64,000 nt of DNA, from the NCBI RefSeq assembly GCF_011766325.1, contig NZ_BLLG01000022.1:1-64000 (forward strand). Reading direction: 5' to 3'. Positions 35,110 to 43,896 of the stretch are shown piece by piece (within the stretch, counting starts at the first letter, position 1; every line of letters begins with the position of its first letter). A program made the translations under genes and the position numbers. The notes under the pieces were generated by a model that made no database searches, had not been told where the DNA came from, and saw only the letters and a list, made by a program, of their open reading frames with translations. This stretch comes from Streptomyces pacificus (lineage in GTDB: Bacteria > Actinomycetota > Actinomycetes > Streptomycetales > Streptomycetaceae).

Positions 35110-35272
35110 TCCGCGGGGAGATGCCCGCCGCCCGGCACGGCGCCGACCCGTGCCGACCCGTGCCGGCCAGCCGCCGACCGGCACCCACCGTCAACCCACC
35201 GACGCCCGCCGGCACTCACCGGCGCCCACCGGCATGGACCGGCACGGACCGGCACGGACCGGCTGCTGTCCG

Positions 35273-36217
35273 CTATCCGCGCCGTGCCGTGTGCACGGTG
35301 CGGGCCGCCAGCATGAAGCAGTCCGGGCGGCGCATCAGGCCCTCCTCGTCGTCCGGGTCCAGCAGCCGGTCGAGTACGGCGGCGTCGTCCGCGTCCAGCC
35401 GTCCTTCCAGGGACCTTCGCTGCCAGGAGAGGCCGGAGACCAGCCCCTCGCGCACGGTGCCGGTGACCGGGGCCGGCAGATCGAGGAGGAAGCTGCGGGT
35501 GAGGGTCGGCGTGAGTCCGGCGGCGGCGAGCAGGGCGCGCCAGTCCTCGACCTCCGCCCGCGCGCCGGGGAGGGCCGCACGCATCTCGGCGAACCAGGCG
35601 GCCGTGGCGGCCTCGAGGCGGCTCTCCAGGCCGGGCCTTCCGATGCCGAAGTCGCGCGGCAGGTGGCGGGCCGGCAGTCCGCCCTCGAGGAGTGCGAGCA
35701 GCCCGCCGGGGCGGAGCAGCCCGGCGAGTCCGGCGAGCGCGGCACGCTGGTCGCCCACATGGTGCAGGGAACCGCTCGCCCACACGAGGTCCGCCGGGCC
35801 CAGTTCGGCGATTCCGTGCGGGAGTTCGGCGAGGCGGGTGGCGACCCGGTCGGCGAGGCCGGCGCGGTCGGCGCGCGCCCTGGCCAGCTCGAGCAGGGCG
35901 GGGGTGGCATCTACCGCGACGACCTCGGCCTGTGGGAAGACCTCGGCCAGCAGGCAGCTGACCGCTCCGGGGCCGCTGCCGATGTCCAGGACCCGACGAA
36001 CGGCCCCGCCGGGGAGTTGCTCCCTCACCCAGTGCGCGACCTGCCCGTACAGCGGGAGGTTGAGTGCGGCCTCGCGTTCGAGCAGCGCGGCGAACTCCTC
36101 CCAGTCGATGTGCGCCGTGTCGCCGGAGTGGCGGCCGTGGCCGGTGTGAGCGGACTGCTGGGCGTGGCCGTCCGCGGGTCGGTGGTCGGCGGGGGTCGTG
36201 TGCTCGTGAGAGTTCAT
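35273..36217 (-). CDS. SAM-dependent methyltransferase
   Basis: This 314-residue protein has motif I VLDIGSGPGAVSCLL, motif II EVVAVDATPALLE and ADLVWASGSLHHVG, typical of class I small-molecule methyltransferases. The first 35 residues are His-rich (HEHTTPADHRP and so on), which could bind metal or simply be low complexity. ATG 36217 was chosen over 36325, since the upstream part looks non-coding. It is not in an operon and the substrate is unknown. The upstream gap 35110-35272 holds only short GGCACGGACC repeats. Confidence 0.75.
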   Translation of the reverse strand: MNSHEHTTPADHRPADGHAQQSAHTGHGRHSGDTAHIDWEEFAALLEREAALNLPLYGQVAHWVREQLPGGAVRRVLDIGSGPGAVSCLLAEVFPQAEVVAVDATPALLELARARADRAGLADRVATRLAELPHGIAELGPADLVWASGSLHHVGDQRAALAGLAGLLRPGGLLALLEGGLPARHLPRDFGIGRPGLESRLEAATAAWFAEMRAALPGARAEVEDWRALLAAAGLTPTLTRSFLLDLPAPVTGTVREGLVSGLSWQRRSLEGRLDADDAAVLDRLLDPDDEEGLMRRPDCFMLAARTVHTARRG

Positions 36218-36660
36218 GGCGTCAGGGTGCGCGCGGCGGCCGGGCGATGGGAAGTCTGCTTGCTGTTCCGGCAAATCGACGCCCCGTGCGGCCCGGCCCG
36301 CCGGGCCGGGGGACAGCGAGCACACCTGCGCGATCCGGCTGCCCGGGTTCCTGCGCCGGCTCCGGTCGGCTCGGGCGCCGTGTCACGGACCGGCTCCGGC
36401 ACGGTGCCGCGTACCGGCTCCGGCGCTGTACCGGGCTCGGTGCACGGCACCGGCTTCCGGACCGGGACAGGTCGGGCACAAGGTGGGACATCCGCCTGTG
36501 CTCGCGCCGCCGCCGCTGGGCGGCGCAGAGCACCGCCGCCCGGGAAGCGGTGTCCGTCCCCGCGCACCGGAGCGCCACCGCCTCCCGGGTGCGGCCGGAC
36601 CGGGTGCCGCGGCCGGGACCGGTGGTTCCGGCATGGGCAGGCACGCGGGGTGCGGCACGG
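36218..36660. other. Gene-free GC-rich spacer
   Basis: This spacer has repeated CCGGCTCCGG and CACCGGC motifs and a GGCCCGGC/GCCGGGCC hairpin near 36290-36312. I see no gene. Confidence 0.35.
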
Positions 36661-36966
36661 TCAGCTCGCGCCGTGGCTCGCGGCGACGCCTTCGACCCGG
36701 TGGGCGAGTGCGAAGTCGCGTTCGGTGATCGCGCCACCCGCTGAGTGCGTGTTCACCGTCAGGTCGACCGTGCTGTACCCGAGAAGCAGATCGGAGTGGT
36801 GGTCGAGCTCCTCCTGGATCCGGGCGATGTGGACGACCAGCGCGGTGGCCGCGAAGTGGCCGCCGAGGCGGTAGGTACGGGCGATCCGGTCGCCTTCCTG
36901 GGACCAGCCGGGCAGTTCGCGCAGCCGGTCCTCGATCTCCTTCTGCGGCAGTGGCTCTGCGGGCAT
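36661..36966 (-). CDS. 4a-hydroxytetrahydrobiopterin dehydratase (PCD/DCoH)
   Basis: This 101-residue protein matches pterin-4a-carbinolamine dehydratase in length and in motifs: LPGWSQEGDRIARTY, the active-site ELDHHSDLLL with adjacent His residues, VDLTVNTHSAGGAIT and ERDFALAHRVE. It dehydrates 4a-hydroxytetrahydropterin for recycling. It is divergent from the XRE regulator, with 48 bp between starts. Confidence 0.9.
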   Translation of the reverse strand: MPAEPLPQKEIEDRLRELPGWSQEGDRIARTYRLGGHFAATALVVHIARIQEELDHHSDLLLGYSTVDLTVNTHSAGGAITERDFALAHRVEGVAASHGAS

Positions 36967-37014
36967 GGGCGAGCTCCCTCCGGATGTGTGTGCCGGTGAC
37001 GTTACGGTTCCGTC

Positions 37015-37869
37015 ATGACAACTGTCGCGTCCGACACGGGAATAGGGCCACTACTGCGCGGCTGGCGGGAACGGCGCAGGCTGAGTCAGCTCGAACTGGC
37101 GCTGCGCGCCGGCTCCTCCGCCCGGCACATCAGCTTTGTCGAAACGGGCAGGTCGCGGCCGAGTGAGGAGATGATCCTGCGGCTCGCCGAACAGCTGGAC
37201 GTGCCGGTACGGGACCGGAACGCGCTCCTGCTGGCGGCCGGTTACGCTCCCAGGTTCGCGCAGACACCGCTCGACGCCCCGGCGATGGACTCGCTGCGGG
37301 CGGGGGTGGATCGGCTGCTGGGCGGCTACGAACCGTATCCGGCGCTCGTGGTCGACGGCACGTACACGGTCATGGCGGCGAACCGGGGCATCACGATGCT
37401 CCTGGAGGGCCTGCCGGAGCAACTGCTCAGACCGCCGCTGAACGCGATGCGGATCACCCTGCACCCGGAGGGTCTCGCCCCGCGCATCCGCAATCTGGGC
37501 GAGTGGCGCGGGCATCTGCTGGCCCGGATGGAGCGCCAGATCGCCCTCGTCCGCTCGCGGGAGCTGAGGGAGCTGTACGACGAGGTCGCCGCGTATCCGC
37601 CGGAGTGCTCTCCGCGAGGGGCGGGGGCGGGGACCCCGGCGGAGGGACCGGACAGGGGACGACCCGGCGGGGAGGGCTGGGCGGGCGCACCGCACGCGTA
37701 CCTCGCCCTGCCGCTGCGGATCGAGCACGACGGCAGGGAGTTGTCGTTCGTCTCGTCGATCTCCACATTCAACACACCGATGGACGTGACCGTCGCGGAG
37801 CTGGCCATCGAGACGCTGCTGCCAGCCGACCCCGCGACGGTGGCCTATCTGCAGTCGCTCACGCCATGA
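37015..37869 (+). CDS. XRE-family regulator with MmyB-like ligand domain
   Basis: This 284-residue protein has an N-terminal Cro/CI-type HTH (RLSQLELALRAGSSARHISFVETGRSRPSEE as two adjoining parts) followed by the MLTR/MmyB-like ligand-binding domain (YPALVVDGTYTVMAANRG). A Gly-rich insert lies at about residues 195-225. Proteins of this type are numerous in Streptomyces and mostly unassigned. Divergence from the pterin dehydratase gene suggests the shared 48-bp spacer holds its operator. Confidence 0.85.
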   Translation: MTTVASDTGIGPLLRGWRERRRLSQLELALRAGSSARHISFVETGRSRPSEEMILRLAEQLDVPVRDRNALLLAAGYAPRFAQTPLDAPAMDSLRAGVDRLLGGYEPYPALVVDGTYTVMAANRGITMLLEGLPEQLLRPPLNAMRITLHPEGLAPRIRNLGEWRGHLLARMERQIALVRSRELRELYDEVAAYPPECSPRGAGAGTPAEGPDRGRPGGEGWAGAPHAYLALPLRIEHDGRELSFVSSISTFNTPMDVTVAELAIETLLPADPATVAYLQSLTP

Positions 37870-38044
37870 GCCGGGCCGTGCAGCGCGGCGCCTCCCGCGG
37901 GTCGGTGGTGCGGGCGAGGCCGGCGAGCAGGGCCTGGGACATGGTGGATCAGCCTCCGTCGAGGTCGAGGGCGCAGACAGGGCAGGGGACACGGGCGAGT
38001 TCGACGTCGTGAGCGAGCCCGCGGGCACGGGCACCGCGGTCAAC

Positions 38045-38172
38045 GTCCCGACCGTGTGCGCGGGCACGGGTCCGGCGTCCCGACCGTGTGCGCGGGCACG
38101 GGTCCGGCGTCCCGACCGTGTGCGCGGGCACGGATCCGGCGTCCCGACCGTGTGCGCGGGCACGGGTCCGGC
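38045..38172. repeat. Four tandem copies of a 32-bp repeat
   Basis: A 32-bp unit beginning GTCCCGACCGTGTGCGCGGG occurs four times head to tail at 38045, 38077, 38109 and 38141, with one base change in the third. The length is not a multiple of three, so a frame across it changes phase each unit; it is unlikely to be coding. The flanks from 37870 to 38400 contain no gene I can support. Confidence 0.95.
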
Positions 38173-38400
38173 CCGGGTACCGGGCGGAGTGCGCCGCCCG
38201 GTACCCGGTGCACCCACGATGCCCGGGCGCCGCGCGGGGGTCGATTACCCGGTAGGTCATGACGGTGGGCGGCGACGGGCCCAGCGGTACGGCGCCGTGC
38301 CCCCGGAACGGTCCGCGGGGCGGACACCGGCATGGACCCCGCGGTGCCCCCGGGTGCCGGGCACGGGGCGGGCCGGCCACCGTGCCCGGCTGGGGCCGGG

Positions 38401-38559
38401 TCAGTGGGCGTCCTGGGCTCCGTTGTCGCCACAGGGACCGGACTCGGGGGGTTCGGGTTCCGGTGCGGCCGCTCCGGGTGCGTGGTGATCGTCCGGACCG
38501 GTGCGGACGACCTCGGCACGGATGAGGGCGTTCACTGCGGCGAGGGGGTCGATGGGCAT
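38401..38559 (-). CDS. Small protein of unknown function (52 aa)
   Basis: ATG 38559 has a strong AAGGAGAAGACC ribosome site directly upstream. The product starts MPIDPLAAVNALIRAEVVR, which could be an amphipathic helix, then becomes Pro/Glu-rich and ends GPCGDNGAQDAH with a single Cys. I know no family. A small peptide with a structured N-terminus and a polar C-terminal part could be a signalling or modified-peptide precursor. No maturation enzymes are nearby, so this is not claimed. Confidence 0.45.
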   Translation of the reverse strand: MPIDPLAAVNALIRAEVVRTGPDDHHAPGAAAPEPEPPESGPCGDNGAQDAH

Positions 38560-38694
38560 GGTCTTCTCCTTGCGCTTGACGGGGGATTCACATGGATCGG
38601 GCGCATATGAGGCGAACTCACCTGGGCCGAACCCACCTGGGGTGGGCGGCCGTGCGGGCTGCACACGGCGAGATGCGCGTCCACGTACGGGTCG

Positions 38695-39039
38695 TCAGCA
38701 GCGCAGGACCACGGACCTCGTGGCGGGAGGCGGAGGTGGAGCGGCGGATTCGGCGGCGGCGCGGGCGGGTGGACGGACGCTCTCGCCACCCGCCGTGCCG
38801 TCCTCGGCCGGTGCGCAAGCCCGTGCGGGCCGTCTCTCCGCCCGGGCGGGCGGGGACTGGTCCGAGACGGAGGTGTCCTGCGGTGCCTCTCCCGCCGGAT
38901 CTGCGGGTACGGAGGCCGGTGCGCGCTCCGGGCCGGCCGGGCCGGCCGCCGCGGTGCCTTCCCGGACCCCGAGGACGGCGACGAGCGCCATCAGGACGGC
39001 GAGCACGACGCGGTCGGCACAGCGCACGGGTCGGTTCAC
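38695..39039 (-). CDS. Small membrane-anchored or secreted Pro/Ala-rich protein
   Basis: GTG 39039 follows AGGAGG at eight bases. The 114-residue product has a positively charged start and a hydrophobic segment (VVLAVLMALVAVLGV), then a disordered Ala/Pro/Glu-rich tail ending in SVVLRC. The layout suggests a signal peptide or membrane anchor. I recognise no family and cannot assign a function. Confidence 0.4.
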   Translation of the reverse strand: MNRPVRCADRVVLAVLMALVAVLGVREGTAAAGPAGPERAPASVPADPAGEAPQDTSVSDQSPPARAERRPARACAPAEDGTAGGESVRPPARAAAESAAPPPPPATRSVVLRC

Positions 39040-39345
39040 GGGCACAACCTCCTGGACATGCCAGCTGTGCCCGTGTTCCGGCGCCGACGCGCCGCCCGCG
39101 CCCGGAATCCGCCCGATCGGACTACGCTCAGGCGACCGGGCTCCTCCCCCTGTCCGCCGTCCGGGCGACCCGGCCTCCGCCCTGTCCGCCGTCCGGAAGA
39201 CCCACTCCCCCACCCCGACCACCCGACCACCCGCCGGGCCGCCGGGCCGCCGGGCCGCCGGGCGAGCAGCGCCACGCGTACGCGGGCGCGCCTGCGGACA
39301 GGAGCGGAACGCCCCGGGGTGAAGACGGTCGTGCACCCTGCCGGA
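39040..39345. other. Gene-free spacer with GCCGCCGGG repeats
   Basis: A short tandem GCCGCCGGG tract lies near 39235-39265. I see no gene. Confidence 0.35.
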
Positions 39346-41529
39346 TCAGTCCCGCCCGTCCGGCAGGTCGGACCCCACGACCGGGAGGGCTTCGTCCCGA
39401 CCGCCCGGATACGCGGGACTCTCCACCCGACGCAGCGGCACCTGCGGACCGAAGGGCTCGCCCCTGCACCGGGACTCGTCCAGCCAGCGCTTCAGCACGG
39501 TGTGCACCTGTTCGGCGCCCACGGGCTCCCCGCCCCCGGGGACGGGCTCCGTCAGTTCGAGCGGCGACAGCAGAAAGGCGTGGGACTGCTCTCCGCCGAG
39601 CCCGCCGTGCGAACCGATCTGCGCCTCGAAGGCGTGTACCCGGCCGGTGTCCGGGTCGTACATCGAGTTGACCATGATGTCGGCGGCGTGCGGAAACGCG
39701 TCGGTGCGCCGTACCGCATCGGCCGCGCCCGGCCCGAACACCGCGAGTGGGCCCGACCCGTCGAGGCCGGCCAGCGGCAGCTCGACGGTCGCGTCACCGT
39801 CCCGGCCGAGCACCACCGAGCCGTGCCGCTCACTGCGCACCAGGAGGAAGCCGATGCCGGGATGCCCGGCGAGGGTCCGCAGAAGTGCCGGGTGGCGGCC
39901 GTCGATCTCCTCGCGGCTGAGCCTGCCCGGGAGGTCGGGGAAGGAGATGAGGCCGAGGTTCCCCGAGGCGAGGACGATCGGCTCCGGGCCGGGCGAGGGC
40001 CGTTCCTCGGCCTCGTCCTCGCCCACCGGCCGGTGCAGTGCGCCGAGCAGCGCGTGCCGGGCGGCGTCCCGGGCCTCCGCGCCGCTCCTGGTACGTCCCG
40101 CGCGGCGGGAGACGGGCAGACCGCAGCCGGCCCGGACGAGGTCCTTCAGGGTCAGCCCGTAGGCGTCCTCGAAGGTCTCACCAGGGCTCTGGCCGTGGTC
40201 GGAGAGGAGGACGATCCGGTAGGTGCGGGGCGCGTGCTCGGCGACCTTCGCGATCAGGGCGACGGCACGGTCGATCCGTTTGAGGACCTGGGCGGCGTCT
40301 CGGCTGTGCGGTCCTGAATGGTGCGCCACCTCGTCGTAGGCGACGAGGTCGGCGTAGACGGCGGTGCGCCCGGCCAGCATGTCGCCCATCACGGCCGCCA
40401 CCACCACATCCCGCTCGACGACGGTCGCGAAGGCCCGGATGAAGGGGTACAGCCCACCGCGGCGGGTGCGCGGCCGGTCGCCGCGCACCCGGGAGCGGAC
40501 GGACTGCCCGATCTCTCGGCCGACCTCCGCGACGAACGACACCGCGGTCCTGACGGCGTTGGCGGGGTCGGAGAAGTAGGCGAAATAGCCGGCTCTGGAG
40601 CGGTTGGCGCGACCGCGGCGGGCGGCAGCGGACAGGACCAGTGCGAGCTGCTCGGCACCTCCCGTGAAGAGGTTCCCCCGGCTGGCCCCGTCAAGGCTGA
40701 GGAGCCCGGCGTCCCCGGTCCGCAAAACGGCGCGGCGCTGGAGCTCGACGGCGCTCGCGGGCCGGCTGCTGACCATGATCCGGCCGCTGTCCTTCTCGTA
40801 CCAGCGGAAGGCCGGCACATCGTGGTTCGAACCGTGCAGGATGCCGAGTTGGCTTGCGCCCGTCTGGCTGGACCAGTCGGTATGCCAGCGGGTGAGGCGG
40901 TGCGAGTCCTCGAGCCAGCCCGCGACGGTCGGCATCAGCCCGTCCTTCACGGCCTGGACGAGCACGGTGTGACCCACGCCATCGAGTTGCAGGAACACCG
41001 TCGCGGGCGGCGCGTCGCCGTCCGCCGGCCGGCCGCCTCTGCGGCGCCTGCGGGTGGCCAGGCGGGACAGCCGCCGGCGGTAGGCGTTGTCGTCGCGAAC
41101 CGCCAGCGCGGTGGAGGTGGCCGAGGCGACGGCCGACATCACGGCGGCGACGACCACCGCGGTCTCGGGCGCGGCAGCACCGCTCCCGTCGGGGATGAGT
41201 CTGAGGGCGAGCAGCAGCAGGGAGCCGTTCAGGAAGAACACCAGCAGGCCGAGCACCAGCGCCGGCACGAGCAGGAACGCGCGGACGACCAGGGGCCAGA
41301 CCAGGGCGCTGAGCAGGCCGAACGCGCCCGCTCCCCAGGCCGCGGTGACGGCGGTCCAGGTGATGCTCTCGCTGTTGTCCGAGCGGAGCCGGAAGTCGGG
41401 CAGGATCCCCGCGAGTGCGAGCAGCGTCAGGGTGGACACCGCCCACACCACGGCCACTCTCAGCAGCGCTCCCCCGGCGGACCTCCAGCGCCACCCCTCA
41501 CCCACCCGCGGCAGGACCACGCACGTCAC
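39346..41529 (-). CDS. Membrane-anchored type I phosphodiesterase with N-terminal holin-like domain
   Basis: This 727-residue protein starts with four hydrophobic helices in its first 140 residues, resembling the actinobacterial 4-TMS phage-holin family. A large alkaline-phosphatase-superfamily domain follows: FLQLDGVGH (metal), SSQTGASQLG (Thr nucleophile), VAYDEVAHHSG, LLSDHGQSPG and QIGSHGGLGG. It would cleave phosphodiesters at the membrane, with the catalytic part probably facing outside. The fusion is found in other Streptomyces genomes from memory, but its substrate is not known to me. It is a single-gene unit. Confidence 0.8.
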   Translation of the reverse strand: MTCVVLPRVGEGWRWRSAGGALLRVAVVWAVSTLTLLALAGILPDFRLRSDNSESITWTAVTAAWGAGAFGLLSALVWPLVVRAFLLVPALVLGLLVFFLNGSLLLLALRLIPDGSGAAAPETAVVVAAVMSAVASATSTALAVRDDNAYRRRLSRLATRRRRRGGRPADGDAPPATVFLQLDGVGHTVLVQAVKDGLMPTVAGWLEDSHRLTRWHTDWSSQTGASQLGILHGSNHDVPAFRWYEKDSGRIMVSSRPASAVELQRRAVLRTGDAGLLSLDGASRGNLFTGGAEQLALVLSAAARRGRANRSRAGYFAYFSDPANAVRTAVSFVAEVGREIGQSVRSRVRGDRPRTRRGGLYPFIRAFATVVERDVVVAAVMGDMLAGRTAVYADLVAYDEVAHHSGPHSRDAAQVLKRIDRAVALIAKVAEHAPRTYRIVLLSDHGQSPGETFEDAYGLTLKDLVRAGCGLPVSRRAGRTRSGAEARDAARHALLGALHRPVGEDEAEERPSPGPEPIVLASGNLGLISFPDLPGRLSREEIDGRHPALLRTLAGHPGIGFLLVRSERHGSVVLGRDGDATVELPLAGLDGSGPLAVFGPGAADAVRRTDAFPHAADIMVNSMYDPDTGRVHAFEAQIGSHGGLGGEQSHAFLLSPLELTEPVPGGGEPVGAEQVHTVLKRWLDESRCRGEPFGPQVPLRRVESPAYPGGRDEALPVVGSDLPDGRD

Positions 41530-41887
41530 CTCTCTCGGCTCTCCTGCGTCCAGCGTGTCACGCGGACCGGCCGTCCGGTCTCGGGTACCTCCCCGACTCC
41601 CGCGCCAAGCGTCCCGCTCTCACTCTCACTCTCCCGCACGGCCACGGCCGAAGGTCGCTGCCGCTGCCGCTGCCGCTGCCAACACGACCCCGGCCGAGCG
41701 CGGGGATCGGCGCCGGAGCTGGGCCGGGATCGGGATCGGCAGTCGGGATCGGGATCGGCAGGCGGGCGCCGCCGGCCGAGGGCGGGTTCGGCGGTCCGCT
41801 GTCCGATGTCCGCGGTCGGCAGACGGCAGACGGCAGACCGTGGCAGGAGTCCCGGGGGCCCGCTCGGTGCTTCCGGGCGGCGTGCCG
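41530..41887. other. Gene-free spacer with GGGATCGG repeats
   Basis: Several GGGATCGG repeats lie at 41700-41765 and GCTGCC repeats at 41658-41680. I see no gene. It lies upstream of the phosphodiesterase gene. Confidence 0.35.
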
Positions 41888-42304
41888 TCAGCAGCCGTCG
41901 TAGCCCGCCGTCGGCATCGAGAGCCGGCGGTGCACGCCGGCCTTCATGGCGGCGTCGTACGCGGGCTCGTCGAGACCGGCCGTCGCCAGCCGGACGCCGC
42001 GGCGCCCGCACTCGGCGGAGAAGTCCGGGACGGACGTCAGCGCACGCGACAGCACCCGCTCGTTCGGAGCGACGAAGAGATCCACCAGGCCCGCCTCTAC
42101 ATCAGTCCACAGGACGCAGTGGTCGGGCCGCAGCCCGTAGAAGAGCAGCTCGCGGGCGACCACATATCCCCGGTCCGCCGCCCAGCGGGCGCACATCGCG
42201 TGCTGGCTGCGCGTGTCGACGAGGAAGGGATCGCTGTCGAGTTCCTCCAGCGGGGTAAGGCTGGCGATGGCCGCCACCCGCACCCCGTCCCCGGCGCCTG
42301 TCAT
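41888..42304 (-). CDS. Hypothetical protein, possibly a degenerate resolvase N-terminal domain
   Basis: This 138-residue protein has a pattern reminiscent of serine-recombinase catalytic domains: VRVAAIASLT at the start, TRSQHAMCARWAADRGYVV, then GLVDLFVAPNERVLSRAL, which resembles the DRLSR region, and GRRGVRL. The nucleophile Ser and its Arg partners are not in their usual places and no DNA-binding domain follows. It could be a domesticated, inactive relative, but the similarity is weak. I assign no function. Confidence 0.45.
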   Translation of the reverse strand: MTGAGDGVRVAAIASLTPLEELDSDPFLVDTRSQHAMCARWAADRGYVVARELLFYGLRPDHCVLWTDVEAGLVDLFVAPNERVLSRALTSVPDFSAECGRRGVRLATAGLDEPAYDAAMKAGVHRRLSMPTAGYDGC

Positions 42305-42487
42305 GGACCGTCCCCCCGCGTCGGCTGTCGTGGCCCGACCCTACTCGGGCGCGGACCGCGCGAGGGAGGCGCACGATGGGGCGCTCGGGCGACCGCCGGG
42401 CCCCCGAACGCCTACGCTCGTACCGGCAACGGCGAACGGACCGGCCGGGGTCCGGGCGGAGCCGGATCGCCGGCGAGGAGGCATTGC

Positions 42488-43261
42488 GTGGCGATCGAGG
42501 TCACCTGGTGGGGTCACGCCACCTGCACGGTCGAGGACTCTGGGGTGCGGGTGCTCACCGACCCGGTGTTCGCCGGCAGGCTCGCACACCTGCGCCGCCG
42601 ACGGGGTGATCCGCCGCCGCCCGCGGCCGCCGTCGCGGACGCCGCGGTCGTCTCCCATCTCCACTCCGACCATCTGCACCTGCCGTCGCTGGCCCGGCTC
42701 GCCCCCGGCACCACGCTGATCGTGCCCAGCGGCGCCCGGCGGGCGGTCCCCGGGCTCCGCAGGCTGGCCGGGCTGCGGATCGTGGAGGTGGCACCGGGCG
42801 ACGAGGTGGCCGTCTCGGACGTACGTGTACGGGCCGTACCGGCGGCACACGACGGGCGGCGGCTGCCGGTGGGGCCGCACCGCTCCCCCGCACTCGGCTT
42901 CGTCATCCACGGCGGCGCTCGTACCTACTTCGCCGGGGACACCGAACTGTTCGACGGCATGGCGGCAGCGGTGGGGCCGGTCGACGTGGCACTGCTGCCG
43001 GTCGGCGGCTGGGGGCCGTTCCTGGGGCACGGCCATCTCGACCCGGAGCACGCGGCCCGCGCTCTCGCGGCGCTCAAGCCCCGCTCGGCGGTGCCGGTGC
43101 ACTACGGCACGTACTGGCCGATCGGGATGGACGCGGTCCGGCCGCACGAGTTCCACTCGCCGGGTGACGAGTTCGTGCGCAAGGCGGCGCGCCGGGCGCC
43201 GAAGGTGGCGGTACACCGGCTGACGCACGGCGAGAGCGTGCGGCCGGAGGTCTTCCGGTGA
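42488..43261 (+). CDS. MBL-fold metal-dependent hydrolase (UlaG-like)
   Basis: This 257-residue protein has the metallo-beta-lactamase metal motifs: VSHLHSDHLH (HxHxDH), AAHDGRR, FAGDTELF and PVHYGTYWP. It starts WWGHATC as in the UlaG/NAPE-PLD-like branch. GTG 42488 follows GAGGAGG. Its stop overlaps the DedA start as GTGA, so the two are an operon. A phosphodiester or lactone substrate is likely but unknown. Confidence 0.8.
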   Translation: MAIEVTWWGHATCTVEDSGVRVLTDPVFAGRLAHLRRRRGDPPPPAAAVADAAVVSHLHSDHLHLPSLARLAPGTTLIVPSGARRAVPGLRRLAGLRIVEVAPGDEVAVSDVRVRAVPAAHDGRRLPVGPHRSPALGFVIHGGARTYFAGDTELFDGMAAAVGPVDVALLPVGGWGPFLGHGHLDPEHAARALAALKPRSAVPVHYGTYWPIGMDAVRPHEFHSPGDEFVRKAARRAPKVAVHRLTHGESVRPEVFR

Positions 43262-43896
43262 AGCTCCAGGACGTGGTCGCTCAGCTCCCGCCGGAGTCGA
43301 CCCAGCAGGCCGTGGGCTATCCGACCCTGTTTTTGCTGGTGGCGCTGGGCGCGCTGGTACCGGTGGTGCCGACGGGTGCACTGGTGAGCACGGCGGCGGT
43401 GGTGGCGCTCCATCAGACGGCGCCGTTCGCCGTGCTCCTGGTGTTCGTGGTCGCCGCGACCGCCGCGTTCCTCGGTGACATCACGCTGTACTGGCTCGGC
43501 AGGCGCGGCATCGGGTCGAGGAACGGCTCGAAGTGGCTGGAGGCGCTGCGGGCCCGCGCGGCTCCGGACCGGCTGGCGGGCGCACAGCGCAGACTCGCCG
43601 ACCACAGCGGGACGGTGCTCGTGCTGTCCCGGCTGGTTCCGGCCGGACGGATTCCGGTGATGCTGGCCTGTCTGATGGCGCGGATGCCGCTGGCGCGCTT
43701 CGCGCGCGGCGACGCACCCGCCTGCCTCGCCTGGGCAGCCGCCTACGGGGCGATCGGGATTCTCGGCGGCTCGCTGTTCGACGAGCCGTGGCAGGGGGTG
43801 GTGGCGGCCGTGGGGTTGACGCTGGTGCTGAGCGGGATGCCCGCGCTGTGGTCCAGGCTCCGAAGAGGGAGGCCGTCAGGCGGTCAGCACATGTGA
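43258..43896 (+). CDS. DedA/VTT-domain membrane protein
   Basis: This 212-residue protein has several transmembrane segments and the DedA signatures FLGDITLYWLGRRGI and VLSRLVPAGRIPVMLACL. DedA-family proteins act as lipid-carrier flippases or proton-dependent transporters and support envelope homeostasis. The GTG start is coupled to the MBL gene. Its 3' end overlaps the convergent MBL gene by 21 bp. Confidence 0.85.
   Translation: MKLQDVVAQLPPESTQQAVGYPTLFLLVALGALVPVVPTGALVSTAAVVALHQTAPFAVLLVFVVAATAAFLGDITLYWLGRRGIGSRNGSKWLEALRARAAPDRLAGAQRRLADHSGTVLVLSRLVPAGRIPVMLACLMARMPLARFARGDAPACLAWAAAYGAIGILGGSLFDEPWQGVVAAVGLTLVLSGMPALWSRLRRGRPSGGQHM

Noticed and set aside
38045..38172. CRISPR array
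   Set aside because: The 32-bp units are directly adjacent without spacers and there are no cas genes; it is a simple tandem repeat.
38401..39039. Modified-peptide (RiPP) gene cluster
   Set aside because: A small peptide gene is present, but no cyclase, dehydratase, protease or dedicated transporter lies nearby.
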